From the NCBI GenBank assembly GCA_033398695.1, contig CM065803.1, forward strand, positions 47,669,501 through 47,733,500: DNA of 64,000 nt, in the 5' to 3' direction. The position numbers were made by a program, and so were the translations under genes. The notes under the pieces are model-generated. The model was not told the DNA's origin. It saw only the letters and a program-made list of their open reading frames with translations, and did no database searches. This stretch comes from Orobanche coerulescens. Its lineage: Eukaryota > Streptophyta > Magnoliopsida > Lamiales > Orobanchaceae. This document shows positions 44,480 to 56,370 of this stretch, one piece after another (within the stretch, counting starts at the first letter, position 1; each line of letters begins with the position of its first letter).

Positions 44480-45060
44480 GTGGTGGTAATCCCGGTAAGT
44501 CGTGCGGGAAGACATCGGGATACTCACTAACAACCGGAATTGACGACATGTCAACTCCACCATCTTCCGCCTTCAGGCATAGCAAGAGCCGACACACTAC
44601 GGTTCGGAAGTTTCATCGCCTTCAAGGCGCTAATAACGCTTCCCGATCTACCCGGCTTACGGACGAGAGTATGCTCGGTGCCATCCTCGGCCACGATCGA
44701 GATAGTACGAGTCCGATAGTTCATGATAGCACCGTGACGCTCTAACCAATCGTCCCCGAGGATTAAATCCTCACCCTTAAGGTCGATAACGATGAGGTTC
44801 GAGGGCCAATCTCGGCTCCCGATCCTCACGGGGCAATCCCTAACTTCCCGGTCCCCAACCATACGATCCCCGCTAGGCGTACCCACCACAAACGGTTCAC
44901 ACTCAAACAAGCAGTCAAAGCCAATACGATACACACAATCCGACGCAATAAAGGAATGGGTTGCACCCGAATCGAAAAGCACGGAAACTGGATGAGTAAG
45001 GATCTGAGTGGTACTGACGCTACCGGAATGTCTGCCTCCTCTGTGCGCCTCATCTCGATA
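44480..45060 (-). pseudogene. Aspartic protease remnant (gypsy IV)
   Basis: Residues from [15 protein letters not shown] to [15 protein letters not shown] are readable in one frame (44551-44982), so the catalytic Asp is kept. Frame breaks follow in the linker, where the SALAMPEGG stretch replaces the [10 protein letters not shown] seen in gypsy V. Confidence 0.85.
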
Positions 45061-46219
45061 GTCGGGGTGGATGAACCCGAGCTCGTGGCTGCGCGGCGAT
45101 CCGGCTGTCCCCGACCTCTACCGCGACCCGAACCTGCGGAACCCGAGTAGCCGGAGTATTATGATCCCTCCGATCGGTAGTGGTAGTCGGAACTCTAGCG
45201 ACTCGGTGGCTCTCTCACAATGAGTCGCCCGATGCCTTGGCCCGCCCGCAAGTGAAGCGAGCAACGGGGGAAAAGGACAATCCTTCATCAAATGCTCATA
45301 TTGGTTGCGATTAAAACAAACCACGACACCGAAGCGACCGAATCGAACGGTTACCCCGAGATCCACCGGCACGATGGAACGGCCTCTTCCCGTATGGGAG
45401 CAGAACGAGACCTCGAAAATCGACCACCCTTCCTGGCCGAGAATCCACCGGTAGTCTTCGCTTCTTAGCTTCCAAACCGACTCGATTCCGGAACCGCCAT
45501 CTCGATCGCTAGGGCGCGATCTCGGTATTCTTTCAAAGTGGCACACATGAGCGGTGCCATACTGCCTAATATGCGGCTTCATGCGCATATTGAAGTAACG
45601 GATTTTATCGGCCTCCGACCTCACCGATCTCTCACGAAACCCAGTGCGATTGTAAGTAATGATGGCACGAGAAATAGGCACGTCCCGAGGTGTAGCGGTG
45701 AAGAACTCCACAGTCTGCGCTCCTTGATGGCGGCGGACAATACTGCTTCCATAGCACCTTGAATTCCTCCCAAGTAGCTCGACGGTCTCTCGGGCACAAC
45801 GGCCTCCCACCATTCCACGCCTTCCTTATCCAGAGGTACTGGGCAATATGTACCCTCTGTCTTCGTGACAAGCTACGGCATCGAAGGTCTGGACAACCGA
45901 AAGAGCCAATTCTCCCAACCGAGGGAGTCGAGGATCCGGAGAAACGAGGAGGGTGCATCTTAGTCACCGTCTCAAGCCACTTACTAGCCTCCTCTTAGGT
46001 GTGGGGCGGATTCTCGCGTCCACCCCGAGCTATCTCGAGTAAGTTGGGCTACCAATCGCCAAGTACGGCAGTAGCCCCGCCGTCGGCATTATTACCCGAC
46101 GGCACTGAGTGAGAGGCTGAGTCCGCAGAGGACTGAGAAAGTGAGCCCTCCTCATTATCAGCACCCCGACCACGGCCTCGGCCGCGTCCCCTAGCCGGTC
46201 TACCACGACCTCTCAACAT
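45061..46219 (-). pseudogene. Gag remnant (gypsy IV)
   Basis: Gag starts at the ATG at 46219-46217 (MLRGRGRPARGRGRG), an Arg/Gly-rich N-terminus. The capsid follows in several frames (MTKMHPPRFSGSS at about 45967, and pieces of the REEFKxxxEAEYCPP segment near 45730). The zinc-knuckle region near 45270-45330 reads [17 protein letters not shown], in which the second Cys position is Arg. Confidence 0.75.
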
Positions 46220-46464
46220 ACTGAAGGAAAGTAAGAAAAGGACAAGATCAGAAAGATTCACAATTCGCAAAGTTGGTAACACAAGTTACGATTCCGAACA
46301 GCGCAAGAAAACGAATTACAGAGATATAAGAGTTCGAGGAGACTTACAGCCACGGGTCGCACGAAAAGACGGTAGCATGATGATATTAGGCTCAATGACT
46401 GACTCTAATGACGCAACTGACAGACCCAAAATTCACCAACAGCCTAGGTATTCAAAACCTAAGG

Positions 46465-46476
46465 TCTCCGATACCA
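46465..46476 (-). other. Primer-binding site, altered (gypsy IV)
   Basis: In element orientation it reads TGGTATCGGAGA, where gypsy II, III and V have TGGTATCAGAGC. The changed positions include a CAG-type site, so this may be mutation or consensus error. Confidence 0.7.
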
Positions 46477-46480
46477 TAAA

Positions 46481-48450
46481 TGTAACACCCCAATTCACAA
46501 AAGGGACATTACACGCCGTAGAACCCTCTTGAGGTCTACCAGGCTAACACATGACACATAACCACAATGAAAACCCCAAAAGATACACTCGAAAGTAAAT
46601 AGGGCCATGGCCTCGGCCAAATCATTTCAACGGAGTACATAAAACATAATGTAAATATCAATACGATGCCCACGCAGGGGACTTAAACCAAGTTCAAGAA
46701 TAAACAGTTTAATTCCAATACTCGACATATGCAATGACCAAACCTAGAAATAAACAAAACAGACTCGAGCCACTATCATCAAGCCATCCCGTCCTTCGCG
46801 TGCGTGCCCCGTGCCTGCTCCTCAGCTCTCCAGACTAAATGCATAAGACGCATTTCCCCCATTTAAGGGGTTAGCATTCGAATAGCTAGTGCAAGTACAC
46901 AATTACACCACATTATATACAAAAATACGGTTTTACACAATCATCTCAAACATAAGTCATTTGCCGCATATAGATTAGGAATACTACATTGGCAATCACA
47001 TCAATTTCCAATCATCACGATATCACAAAATCACAATGGTATCCGTGGCCGTACCCCTTAGTATCGACCCCCAGACATCCCGTCGGACACTCCGAGTGGG
47101 ATACCACTTCCGCGGCCGTACCCCTTAGTATCGACCCCCAGACATCCCGTCGGACACTCCGGGTGGAAGTTCAATCACACACGCACACAAGTTCCCTTCC
47201 GCGGCCGTACCCCTTAGTATCGACCCCCAGACATCCCGTCGGACACTCCGGGTGGAAGGAACACATCTCACGCACCCAAAAATTCACCATTCATCATTCA
47301 TTTCGAAAATCACAATATACATAACGAAATGTAATACATGTACTTGCCTTGAATGAAACGAAACGAAGGAAATGACGACGGAATAGGTTTTGGTCCGAAC
47401 AATCCTCCCAAATCCAATCCTCTTGAAGAATCAAGCACTCAAATCCGAAAACCACGTGTTAGATCCGCAATCCGAGCCACCCGATCGAAAAGAGAGGAAG
47501 AAATCTACACAATAAGTGGTGTATGGAGGAACTCTCCCTCTCAAGACTCTCTCTCTCTCGCACGGTTGAAGAAGGGGGAGGAAGTGGGCGATTCTCGCTG
47601 AATAAGAAGCAGATATAGCGCTGACCGCGTCGTGTGCCGCGGCTCAGCTAAACTGTGCCGCGGCACAGAGCCAAAAATTGCCCCCAGTGGTCGGCTGACC
47701 GCTCGTTGTGCCGCGGCTCATCTGAAGTGTGCCGCGGCTCAGACTCGGCATGTGCCGCGGCACTGCCGGACTGTGCCGCGCACGTCTGATCGATTTTGGC
47801 CGGCAAGTGTCACACGGTGTGCTGCGGCCGGACAAGTGTGCCGCAAGACCGACTCGGTTGTGTGCGCAAGACAATCCTTGTGCCGCGGCACAGCATGCTT
47901 TGTTTAGGCAACAATGGGCGATGTGTGTGCCGCGGCTCACAATTCTTGTGCCGCGCCCACACCCCCTCGGGTCCCAAAATGACGAAAAATGATCCTAAGG
48001 AGAATAAAAGCAACAGGGATCGATATTTGGGCAACAATAACACGAAATGGAAGTACGGAACCCAAAACGATCTGAGGTACACAACCAAAGTCGAATAAGG
48101 GACAAATTCCCTAAACTTCTAGGAAATTACGAAAACGGCCCAAACAACCGAAAAGTCACGACACAACGTCGGATTAACAATCCGAAACTCGCAACATGCT
48201 CTACATAAGCATACGAACTCATGGAAGTAAGAAATCGACGAAATCGAACGAATTTAACGAGAAACGAATACACATGCGACAGAATATAACACGAGATGAA
48301 ATTACGTAAAAACATTATCAAGACCCATCTAAACGGAAAAACTCCAAGAATAAAATAGGTTCAGAACTACAAAACAGTGCCAGGCGAGTTGTCCGAAACG
48401 AAAATGCACCAAAATAGAAATTACCCAGGATAGAAAACGTGGATATTACA
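46481..48450 (-). repeat. 5' LTR of gypsy IV
   Basis: This is the partner of 39688-41634, with the GTGCCGCGGC cluster at about 47632-47957 and the triple repeat at about 47047-47260. It is better preserved than the partner: each of the three repeats keeps CCCCCAGACATCCC, where the partner has CCCCGGACATCCC or shorter. Confidence 0.87.
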
Positions 48451-48455
48451 TTTAC

Positions 48456-48611
48456 TTCTCGCAATTTGTAACAAAACATTATACGAAGCCCTGTTGGACA
48501 ATCCTCGAGAGAAAAGACCTTGGTAGAACTTACCACAAACTACTTCTACCTCGTATATATTTGCGAGCGACTCAAGAACTCCTATTTTTAGGATAAGTTT
48601 TTGACCGATCA
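48456..48611 (+). repeat. 3' LTR of NL copy C, last segment
   Basis: This completes the LTR after gypsy IV, ending GACCGATCA before the ATCTG duplication. Confidence 0.9.
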
Positions 48612-48616
48612 ATCTG

Positions 48617-49464
48617 TTCAAGATGTAAGCGGCAGTCAGGAGTGCATACCCCCACAGGTAAATCGGTAAGTCAGTATAGCCCAGCATGGAATGGACCATG
48701 TTCAATAAGGTCCGGTTCCTTCTTTCTGACACACCATTTAACTGAGGAGTACCTGGAGGTGTTAGTTGTGAAACTATTCCATGTTCCTTAAGGAACTCGT
48801 CAAACTCCGTACTCATATACTCGCCACCTCGGTCCAACCGAAGTGCTTTGATATGATTACCAGTTTGTTTCTCGACTAGGGCCTTGAATTCCTGGAATTT
48901 CTCAAAGGCCTCGGATTTATGTTTCATTAAGTATACATAACCATACCTAGTATGATCATCCGTAAACGTAATGAAATATTGATATCCGTCACGTGCTGCT
49001 CATACGTCGGTATGGATTAATCCCAGTTTATCAGCGGCTCTTTCAAAAGTCCCTGTGAAGGGGGACTTAGTCATTTTGCCTTTAAGGCAAGATTCACAAG
49101 TAGGAAAGGGATCCGATCCCAATGGACCCATAAGTCCATCCTTTTCCATCTTGTAAACCTTGGTCTGACCAACATGACCAAGTCTAAGATGCCATTTCAA
49201 AACTTGATTGTTTTCATCCCTACCATGTTTTCTAGTCATAGTATTCACAACTACTTTGTTGCTGAGATTTAGATGATACAATCCATTTAACAATGTAGCA
49301 GTACCCACTAGTTTATTTCTGAAATAAATTTTGCAGGAACCATCACCAATGAAAAATGAAAAGCCTTTTCGGTCCATGACCGGAATGGATACAATGTTTT
49401 TGTGCCCCTTGGTCAAAACAAGTACATCTTCTAAAGTCAAAACAAAGCCAGATTCTAAACCCAA
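48617..49464 (-). pseudogene. Copia pre-integrase zinc domain and integrase core
   Basis: Reading right to left, the GAG-pre-integrase zinc site comes first (WHLRLGHVG ... CESCLKGKM, near residues 88-125 of 49464-49000), then the start of the integrase core (GLIHTDV). After a stop or frame break at about 48990, the core resumes at 48927 with the second Asp (LRLDRGGEYMS) and the Glu (PQLNGVSERRNRTLL), ending ILNR where NL copy C cuts in. The core is fairly well conserved. The coding sequence begins abruptly at about 49464, next to the LTR, so gag and the protease are gone. Confidence 0.9.
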
Positions 49465-49470
49465 AAGAAA

Positions 49471-49616
49471 TGGAATTCGGTGATTAAAAACGAGTTACGC
49501 AGCGGAAATAAACCGGTCAAACCGGATAAAAACCAAACCCCAAAACCGGATCGATCAAGCATCGTATAAACGAATATAAATATACGAAGATAAATTAAGA
49601 AATCATACCCTCGTAG
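49471..49616 (-). repeat. Copia 5' LTR, 3' end segment
   Basis: This is AT-rich LTR sequence ending, in copia orientation, with CTGCGTAACTC...CACCGAATTCCA at 49471. Directly beyond it lies pre-integrase coding, without primer site or gag. The last five bases, CGTAG (49612-49616), are duplicated at 52292-52296. Confidence 0.7.
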
Positions 49617-50151
49617 TGTAATATCCGCAATTTCGAATTTCGGTAATTTTCTTTTTTCGGCGGAAGTCCATTTTGATAACTCGCTCATGACCGTTTCGTC
49701 ATTCCGAGAATAATTAATTCTGCACTTTTTGTCATCCGAGTTCGTTTCGGTATCGTTTTGTTGAGTTCCGAGCTTTTTAGCGACTTTTACGCACTTGAGC
49801 TCGATTCTTGCGAATCTCGTCCGAAACTGTTGTTTCGAGTTTCTCGTAAGCTCATTTAATGTTATTATTCATGTTGAGAGCTTTGGTTCGGTGTTTCGAT
49901 CACGTATCGTGATTTCCGGGCGTTTTGGGCCATTTTTGTAATTTCCCAAAGTTTGAGGTAATTACTTCCGTCGTCGAATTCTGACACTTCGGGTGGTCGG
50001 AATCGTGTGTTCTCTTAGCGCTTGGATTCGTCTTTGCGAGTACTTCGTAACCGTATCTCCGGTTTTTATTCAGGTTCGGGTTTCGGGGTCGTCGGGGCCG
50101 TCGGAAGTGGCCACGGCCGAGACGGCCGCAGCAGGTACTGGCCTGGCCGAG

Positions 50152-50356
50152 TTACGGCCGTAAGGTGCCGGTTACGGCCGTAAGTGATCGGCAGGCATGG
50201 CCTGACGAATGCTGGTTACGGCCGTAAGGGCCGAGAGTTACGGCCGTAAGGTGCCAGACAACTTCCGGACGAATGCCGGTTACGGCCGTAAGAACCTGTC
50301 GGGTACGGCCGTAAGTGCCGAGTTACGGCCGTAAGGCCCGGCCGGTTACGGCCGTA
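50152..50356. repeat. TTACGGCCGTAA palindrome cluster in the solo LTR
   Basis: Seven or eight copies of the 12-bp palindrome TTACGGCCGTAA, nearly all followed by G, lie within 205 bp. One variant starts with GTACGG. The last ends about 20 bp upstream of the TATA-like box. Confidence 0.88.
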
Positions 50357-50375
50357 AGTGATCGGTCAGGGTCGG

Positions 50376-50386
50376 CTATTTAAAGG
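50376..50386 (+). promoter_or_regulatory. Putative TATA box of the solo LTR
   Basis: CTATTTAAAGG directly follows the palindromes. Confidence 0.55.
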
Positions 50387-50640
50387 CCTGGACTTGGGTC
50401 TCTCGGCCATTTTCCATTTTCCCTTCGTTTTTCGCGACCCTTCGACAGAATTTGAGGGTTTTTGATCGGGAACATCATGGAACATCATTTTTGGAAGGCT
50501 TGTGTTGATTATATCATCATTTAATCCATGTTCTTCGTCCGAATCAAGCGATCGTGAGGTTGTCGAATTCTTGGTCGTTTCGGAAGTTCGAGGGCTATCC
50601 GACCGTGTTCGTTCGTTGTTTCGTTGCTCGCGGTACCGAG

Positions 50641-51923
50641 GCAAGTATCTTGCCCATACATTTCGTGTTTCGTAGACGTAATAATTGGTAATTGATTATA
50701 TGTGGAATTTTAATGTTTCAATGAACTTTCAAAAAGGATCGGTATATTTTTATAAAGGTTTTCCTTCGAAGATAACTCATAGGCTTTATGAATAAATGTG
50801 TTTTCTGGTTAAGTATTTCAGTGTTGTGTGATGGAAGATATTGAACATATTATAGTGAATTTAGTAGGCCACAATTATTTGCCGAGGATTGTGTATTGAG
50901 ATGTGTAATTATACGGTGAATATGTGACGTGTGATATTAGCTGTTACTCCTTCGTAAGGAGGTTGAGACACTTGGTGTTGTTTGGCATTGGTACTTGTTT
51001 GTTGTGGTGTGACATAAATTGTGAGTATATGTCAGTTAAAGTAGCCATTCTAGCGAAGTACCTAACATTTGTATGCATATTCTAGTATTCGAATTATGAC
51101 TTCTCGTGGCGTTGTGGATGATATGTGTATGTTCACCTAGGGACGGTCTGACGGGACCTCTAGGGATACGTATTGCCGTGAGTGTGCGTATCTTAATCGT
51201 GGTTAACCACCTGGGGATGTCCGACGGGGCTCTGCGGTACGGAGGCCGTGAGTCTCGTATCAACGGTTAACTTTGAAATGTTTTGTTGGAGAATTGTGAT
51301 TTTTGGCGCATATTTCGTCGATTAGAATGGCCCCAAATGGTATCGTATTTGGAATGGCATCGATAAATGTGTTGTGTGTGATTTGTCCCTTGACCGTGAT
51401 AATTTGGTAAGGGTACGTGAGTCTGTGGTTGCTCTGCATTGTAGCTCGTGGTATGTTGAGTGAGATTGTTGTCATGGTAATGTTTGACACGGTGTAGTTT
51501 CCACCGGTTATTCTTGCAGTATGTGATGTGGATGATTTGGGTCGTTGACCCTGTGTTGTGATTGAATGTTATGATTGGGTCGTGGACCTGTTATCATCGT
51601 CGGAATTGTATTTTGAAATAAACGATTGTTGGGCTATGCCCCTAAGCATTACGAAAGGCTTGAAAATTCTTAAACCCCAAACGTTTTCAAAAACTCCCGA
51701 GATCGTAAAATGTTTTGTAAATTGTAAAATGGTTTTATTTCCTATCTTTCATAATTCAAACTTTTCGATCAAGCGAATTATCTCGGGAAGTATATTCATG
51801 ATTTCTATGTTCTTGGAGTATGATATGTATGGCTTGTCTTTGTATTTATACTTGCACTAGCAAAACAGTGGAGTTTTGCTAACCCCCGAGTATTCGGGGG
51901 GTGGATGTCTGTATTGCGTCCAG
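50641..51923 (+). other. Predicted GC-AG leader intron in the solo LTR
   Basis: The donor is ACCGAG|GCAAGTAT, the acceptor TGCGTCCAG|GTATTT. GCTAACCCCCGAG (51877-51889) is the branch-like site and hairpin arm seen in gypsy I. GTCCGACGGGG lies inside, at about 51219. Confidence 0.45.
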
Positions 51924-52296
51924 GTATTTGCAGGTTGCTGGGGAGCAATTCACAGGATCGTTACGAAGGATGATGGAAGACGGCGATACTAATCACATGA
52001 AGACCGGTGTTGAGTATTTGGTGACGTCTTGTTTTGTCTTTCCGTTGTGTTTACTTTCCCCTATGCGGGATTGTCGATTTATGTTAACCCCTGCGTGGGT
52101 ATGAGTTACGAGAAAGAGTAATGTACGGTCGATGTGTATGTTGTGGTAAAAGACCAAATCGGTCTAATGGTTCGTTAGTTAGCCATGTCGGCATGTATAG
52201 TGTTAATGTGTTTTCTGTATTTAGCCTGGTAGATCCTCACGGAGAGGGTCTGCGGCGCTGTAATATTCCCGAATGGTTTGGGGGTGTTACACGTAG

Positions 52297-53579
52297 ACCT
52301 TTGATAATATCTTCTTGATTCCGAGTACGAACACGAATCCAATCGAACAAGCTTTTGGAAAATCCCGAGCACCGAAAACACCGTGCCTCTACATATCACG
52401 CGTCGGAATATGACCGGAAAATATTTCTATCAATTTATACTCTAAGTATACGGCTAGAAATTGATAGAATTAACTTATATATATTTTTATAAATACTCTA
52501 AGTATTTTATAAAAATTATTTTCTCTCAAAATACACTTAGAACTCAAAATGTATAAAGTTAGAAAACTTTTCTCTCACTCCTCTAACTTAACTCACGGCT
52601 GATCACATCTTTCATAAATGAGGGACATAGTGTTTGTTTTATAAACAAAACACACACCTCATCAATTATTTCAAAAATAAATAATGAAGTAATAATACAT
52701 CAAATGTATTATTAAGTCCCCACATTTATAAAAAAATCACCAAGTCAATTGATGAAAGTGGGGTGGTGGCTAAGGGAGGAGAAAAAGAAGTTGGTTCGTT
52801 TCGGTCCGTGAAACGGACCCTCGTGTATCTAATCTGATAGATAAACCTTGGTATGTTTCAATATTAATATAATTAATTAATCTAATTAATTAATTATATT
52901 AAAAATAAATTCTCTAAGAAATAATATGAATAAATTAATTACCCAGTAATTTATTTAATTCACGAGACCGATTTAATTTATCCAATAAATTGAATTAGAC
53001 ATCCAATGTCCAATATTAACCAAGAGAGAATAAGCTAAATATAATCCGTCGTCAATTCCTGTGCCGCGACTCTGTAGGTTCGTCTTAGTTAGCATTGGGA
53101 GGATCCAATGAGTGTTAGCACCACTTAGCCAGCCTCGTGGCCCACACCGTAACCTAACTAAGAACGAATGATAGGATCATTCCAAAACCATTATGTCGTG
53201 AATACCGTATACGTATAAACCCTTCAATCATATGTCCCGGTCAAGTATTAGGGTCACGGTAAAGTCAAACCCTACTGTAACTTGACTCTATGCTTTCTGT
53301 TAATGCAAACTGAGATCATCGAGCTCTCGTGTATCAAATATAACTAGTTCTGAATGCTTTGGCCAAAGACTTATGATCTTATTTGCCATTAACCGCATAG
53401 GATATTTACCTGCTCACTAACAGGAGAAAGAATCCTATCTTGGTATTCAGTAGAGACTGCTACTTGCCCACTAAGTTGCATTTCGAGGTTGACCCCACCA
53501 ACCGGCGATTGGATCGAACTACTCTAATGACTAACTTAATGTCACAAGCACATCTCCTACTGAAACCTCAAGTCAAAGG
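52297..53579 (-). repeat. Copia 5' LTR, central segment
   Basis: This is a non-coding AT-rich stretch with ATTAATTA-type runs (52860-52900). It links the solo LTR insertion to gypsy V and ends with AAAGG (53575-53579), which is duplicated at 62910-62914. No ORF of note. Confidence 0.75.
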
Positions 53580-55812
53580 TGTAACACCCCAATTCACAAA
53601 TGGGACATTACACGCCGTAGAACCCTCGTGAGGTCTACCAGGCTAACACATGACACATGACCCACAATGTAATTCCAAACAATGCACTCAAAAGTAAATA
53701 AGGCCGTGGCCTCGGCCAAAACAATTGTAACGGAGTACATGAACATAAAATAAATACCAATCCGTTGCCCACGCAGGGGACTTAAACCAAGTTTAAAAGT
53801 AGACAATTTAATTCCAGTACTCGACAAATGCAATGACACAACATAAAAGTACTGACTCGAGCCACATCATCAAGCCATCCCATCCTTTACGTGCGTGCCC
53901 GTGCCTCGCTCCTCGCCTCTCCTGCAGACTAAATGCATAAGACGCATTTCCCCCATTTAAGGTATTAGCATTCGAATAGCTAGTGCAAGTACACAATTAC
54001 ACAACATTATATACAAAAATACGGTTTTACACAATCATCTCAAACATAAGTCATTTGCCACATATATATTCCGGAATACTACATTGGCAATCACATCGAT
54101 TTTCAGTCATCACGATATCACAAAATCACAACTGGTATCCCGTGGTCGTACCCCTTAGTATCGACCCCCAGACATCCCGTCGAACACTCCGGGTGGGATA
54201 CCACTTCCGCGGCCGTACCCCTTAGTATCGACCCCCAGACATCCCGTCGAACACTCCGGGTGGAAGTTCAATCACACACGCACCCAAGTCCACTTCCGCG
54301 GCCGTACCCCTTAGTATCGACCCCCAGACATCCCGTCGGACACTCCGGGTGGAAGGAACACAACTCACGCACCCAAAAATCACCATTCATCATTCATTTC
54401 GAAAATCACAATATACATAACGAAATGTAATACATGTACTTGCCTTGAATGAAACCAAACGAAGGGAACGACGACGGAATAGGTTTCGGTCCGAACAATC
54501 CTCCCAAATCCAATCCTAACACAATAACGGTATACACAAGTCTCAATAATGCGGAAAGGTAAGAATTAATCCTAATTCTACCCGTTGGGACAATTCATCG
54601 GACACCAAGAGTGCATAAGGAAATGAAATCGGTCAATGGTATAACAACAGGATTTCATCCCAATCAAAAACAAGAAAACCAAGGGTCACGAGTATACTAT
54701 CAAATCTAACAACAACATCGGTTAATTCGGATTAAAACACAAGATCACCACCAAACCCTCCCCAAAATCATACTAGGGTCAAAGGAGTGCTTACCTCTTG
54801 AAGAATCAAGCACTCAAATCCGAAAACCACGTGTTAGATCCGCAATCCGAGCCACCCGATCGAAAAGAGATGAAGAAATCTACACAATTAAGTGGTGTAT
54901 GGAGGAACTCTCCCTCTCAAGACTCTCTCTCTCTCTCGCACGGTTGAAGAAGGGGGAAGGAAATGAGTGATTTCGCTGAATAAAACGCTGATATAGCGCT
55001 GACCGCGTCGTGTGCCGCGGCTCAGAAAAACTGTGCCGCTGACGCAGCCAAAAATGCCCGGTGGTGGCCGCTCGTTGTGCCGCGGCTCATCCGAAGTGTG
55101 CCGCGGCTCGACTCGGCATGTGCCGCGCACTGCCGATCGCGGCTGCGGCACGCGCATGATCGATTTTGGCCGGCAAGTGTCGACGGTGTGTGCGGCCGAC
55201 AAGTGTGCCTTGACGACTGTACTGTGCCGCGGCGCACAATCCTTGTGCCGCGGCACACAGTACAGCTTTGTTTAGGCAACAATCGAGTGATGTGTGTGCC
55301 GCACTCACAATCCTTGTGCCGCGCCCACACCCCCGGTCCCAAAATGACGAAAAATGATCCGAAGGAGAATAAAAGCAACAGGATCGATATTTGGGTAACA
55401 ATAACACGAAATGGAAGTACGGAACCCAAAACGATCCGAGGTACACAACCAAAGTCGAACAAGGGACAAATTCCTAAACTTCTAGGAAATTACAAAACGG
55501 CCCAAACATCCGAAAATCACGACACAACGTCGGATTAACAATCCGAAACTCGCAACATGCTCTACACAAGCATACGAACTCATGGAAGTAAGAAAACGAC
55601 GAAATCGAATGAGTTTAACGAGAATCGAATACACATGAGACAGAATATAACACGAGATGAAATTACGTAAAAATATTATCAAGACCCGTCTAAACGGAAA
55701 AACTCCAAGAATAAAATAGGTTCAGAATTACAAACAAGGTGCAAAGTAGTTGTCCGAAACGAATATGCACCAAAAATAGAAATTACCAAGGATAGAAAAC
55801 ACGGATATTACA
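53580..55812 (-). repeat. 3' LTR of gypsy V
   Basis: TGTAATATCCG...GGGGTGTTACA in element orientation. It contains the GTGCCGCGGC cluster (55012-55323), TATA-like GCTATATCAG (about 54990-55000), the triple repeat with GTCCGACGGGAT (54145-54352) and a predicted intron (53922-54443). A 300-bp block at 54515-54800, absent from gypsy IV, is shared with its partner. Confidence 0.9.
55012..55323. repeat. GTGCCGCGGC palindrome cluster in gypsy V 3' LTR
   Basis: Repeated GTGCCGCGGC(T/A)C, including the full palindrome GTGCCGCGGCAC. The equivalent clusters are at 62117-62423 (partner LTR), 40817-41135 and 47632-47957 (gypsy IV). In element orientation the cluster ends just before the TATA-like box. 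Confidence 0.85.
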
Positions 55813-55849
55813 TTATCTCCCCCTAAAAATAAGTTTCGTCCCGAAACTT
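55813..55849 (-). other. Polypurine tract and inverted repeat (gypsy V)
   Basis: AAGTTTCG-GGA-CGAAACTT (55831-55849) and purine run TTTTTAGGGGGAGATAA, in element orientation. Confidence 0.85.
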
Positions 55850-56282
55850 ACAACACGAATAACTCGGGGTATCTCGACCTCATACTCTCCTCTGTTTCCC
55901 ACGTGGCCTCCTCGGATCCATGCCTCGACCACTGCATTTTGACCAAAGGGATGGTTTTGTGCCTGAGTTGCTTAACTCGACACTCTAAGATCTGAATCGG
56001 TCTCTCCTCGAAGGTAATGTCGGGCCCCAACTCGATCTCTCCAAAATCAATAATATGGCTAGGGTCCGATACGTACTTCCTAAGCAGGGAAATATGAAAT
56101 ACGTTATGCACGTGGCTCAGGGACGGCGGCAAGCCTAACCGATACGCGAGTTCTCCAACTCTATCTAAAATCTCAAACGGCCCGATAAATCTCGGACTAA
56201 GTTTACCCTTCCGACCGAAGCGGTAAACTCCCCGTGTCGGCGACACCTTAAGCAAGACATGATCTCCCACCTCAAACTCCAA
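55848..56282 (-). CDS. Integrase C-terminal module and chromodomain-like tail (gypsy V)
   Basis: 145 codons open. [20 protein letters not shown] leads into the GPY/F-type [13 protein letters not shown], and the protein ends [24 protein letters not shown], as in gypsy I and II. This part joins the integrase to chromatin in related elements. It is separated from the core by a stop-containing frame change at about 56283-56370. Confidence 0.88.
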   Translation of the reverse strand: MEFEVGDHVLLKVSPTRGVYRFGRKGKLSPRFIGPFEILDRVGELAYRLGLPPSLSHVHNVFHISLLRKYVSDPSHIIDFGEIELGPDITFEERPIQILECRVKQLRHKTIPLVKMQWSRHGSEEATWETEESMRSRYPELFVL

Positions 56283-56370
56283 CGGTCAGCGACGTGTATC
56301 GGCATAAGACTTCTGCCGACTCTGGGCCGTCAGCAATCTACCACGAATCAGGGTAATCTTCTCCCTCGTC

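Larger units (their letters stand above)
39688..48450 (-). mobile_element. Gypsy IV: degenerate Tekay-type element, minus strand
   Basis: This 8.8-kb element is flanked by TTTAC (39683-39687 and 48451-48455). It belongs to the same family as gypsy V (similar LTRs, gag and pol) but is broken by dozens of one- to three-base indels, many at CTG, CAG or CCG sites. LTRs lie at 39688-41634 and 46481-48450. Confidence 0.9.
32325..48611 (+). mobile_element. NL element copy C: second NABP-LOG retroelement (contains gypsy IV)
   Basis: This copy is complete: both LTRs, tRNA-Asp primer site, ORF1, LOG, three hairpins and polypurine tract. It is flanked by ATCTG (32320-32324 and 48612-48616) inside copia integrase. 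The 3' LTR is split by gypsy IV. The interior is 3331 bp with no gag or pol. Being complete with a readable duplication, it defines the boundaries of the family. Confidence 0.9.
49617..52291 (+). repeat. Solo LTR of a Tekay-type gypsy family
   Basis: TGTAATATCCGC...GGGGGTGTTACA, 2675 bp, flanked by CGTAG. No interior or second LTR is attached, so the element was probably lost by recombination between its LTRs. The layout matches the other gypsy LTRs: a palindrome cluster (50152-50356), TATA-like CTATTTAAAGG (50376-50386), and a GC-AG intron candidate (50641-51923). Confidence 0.9.
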
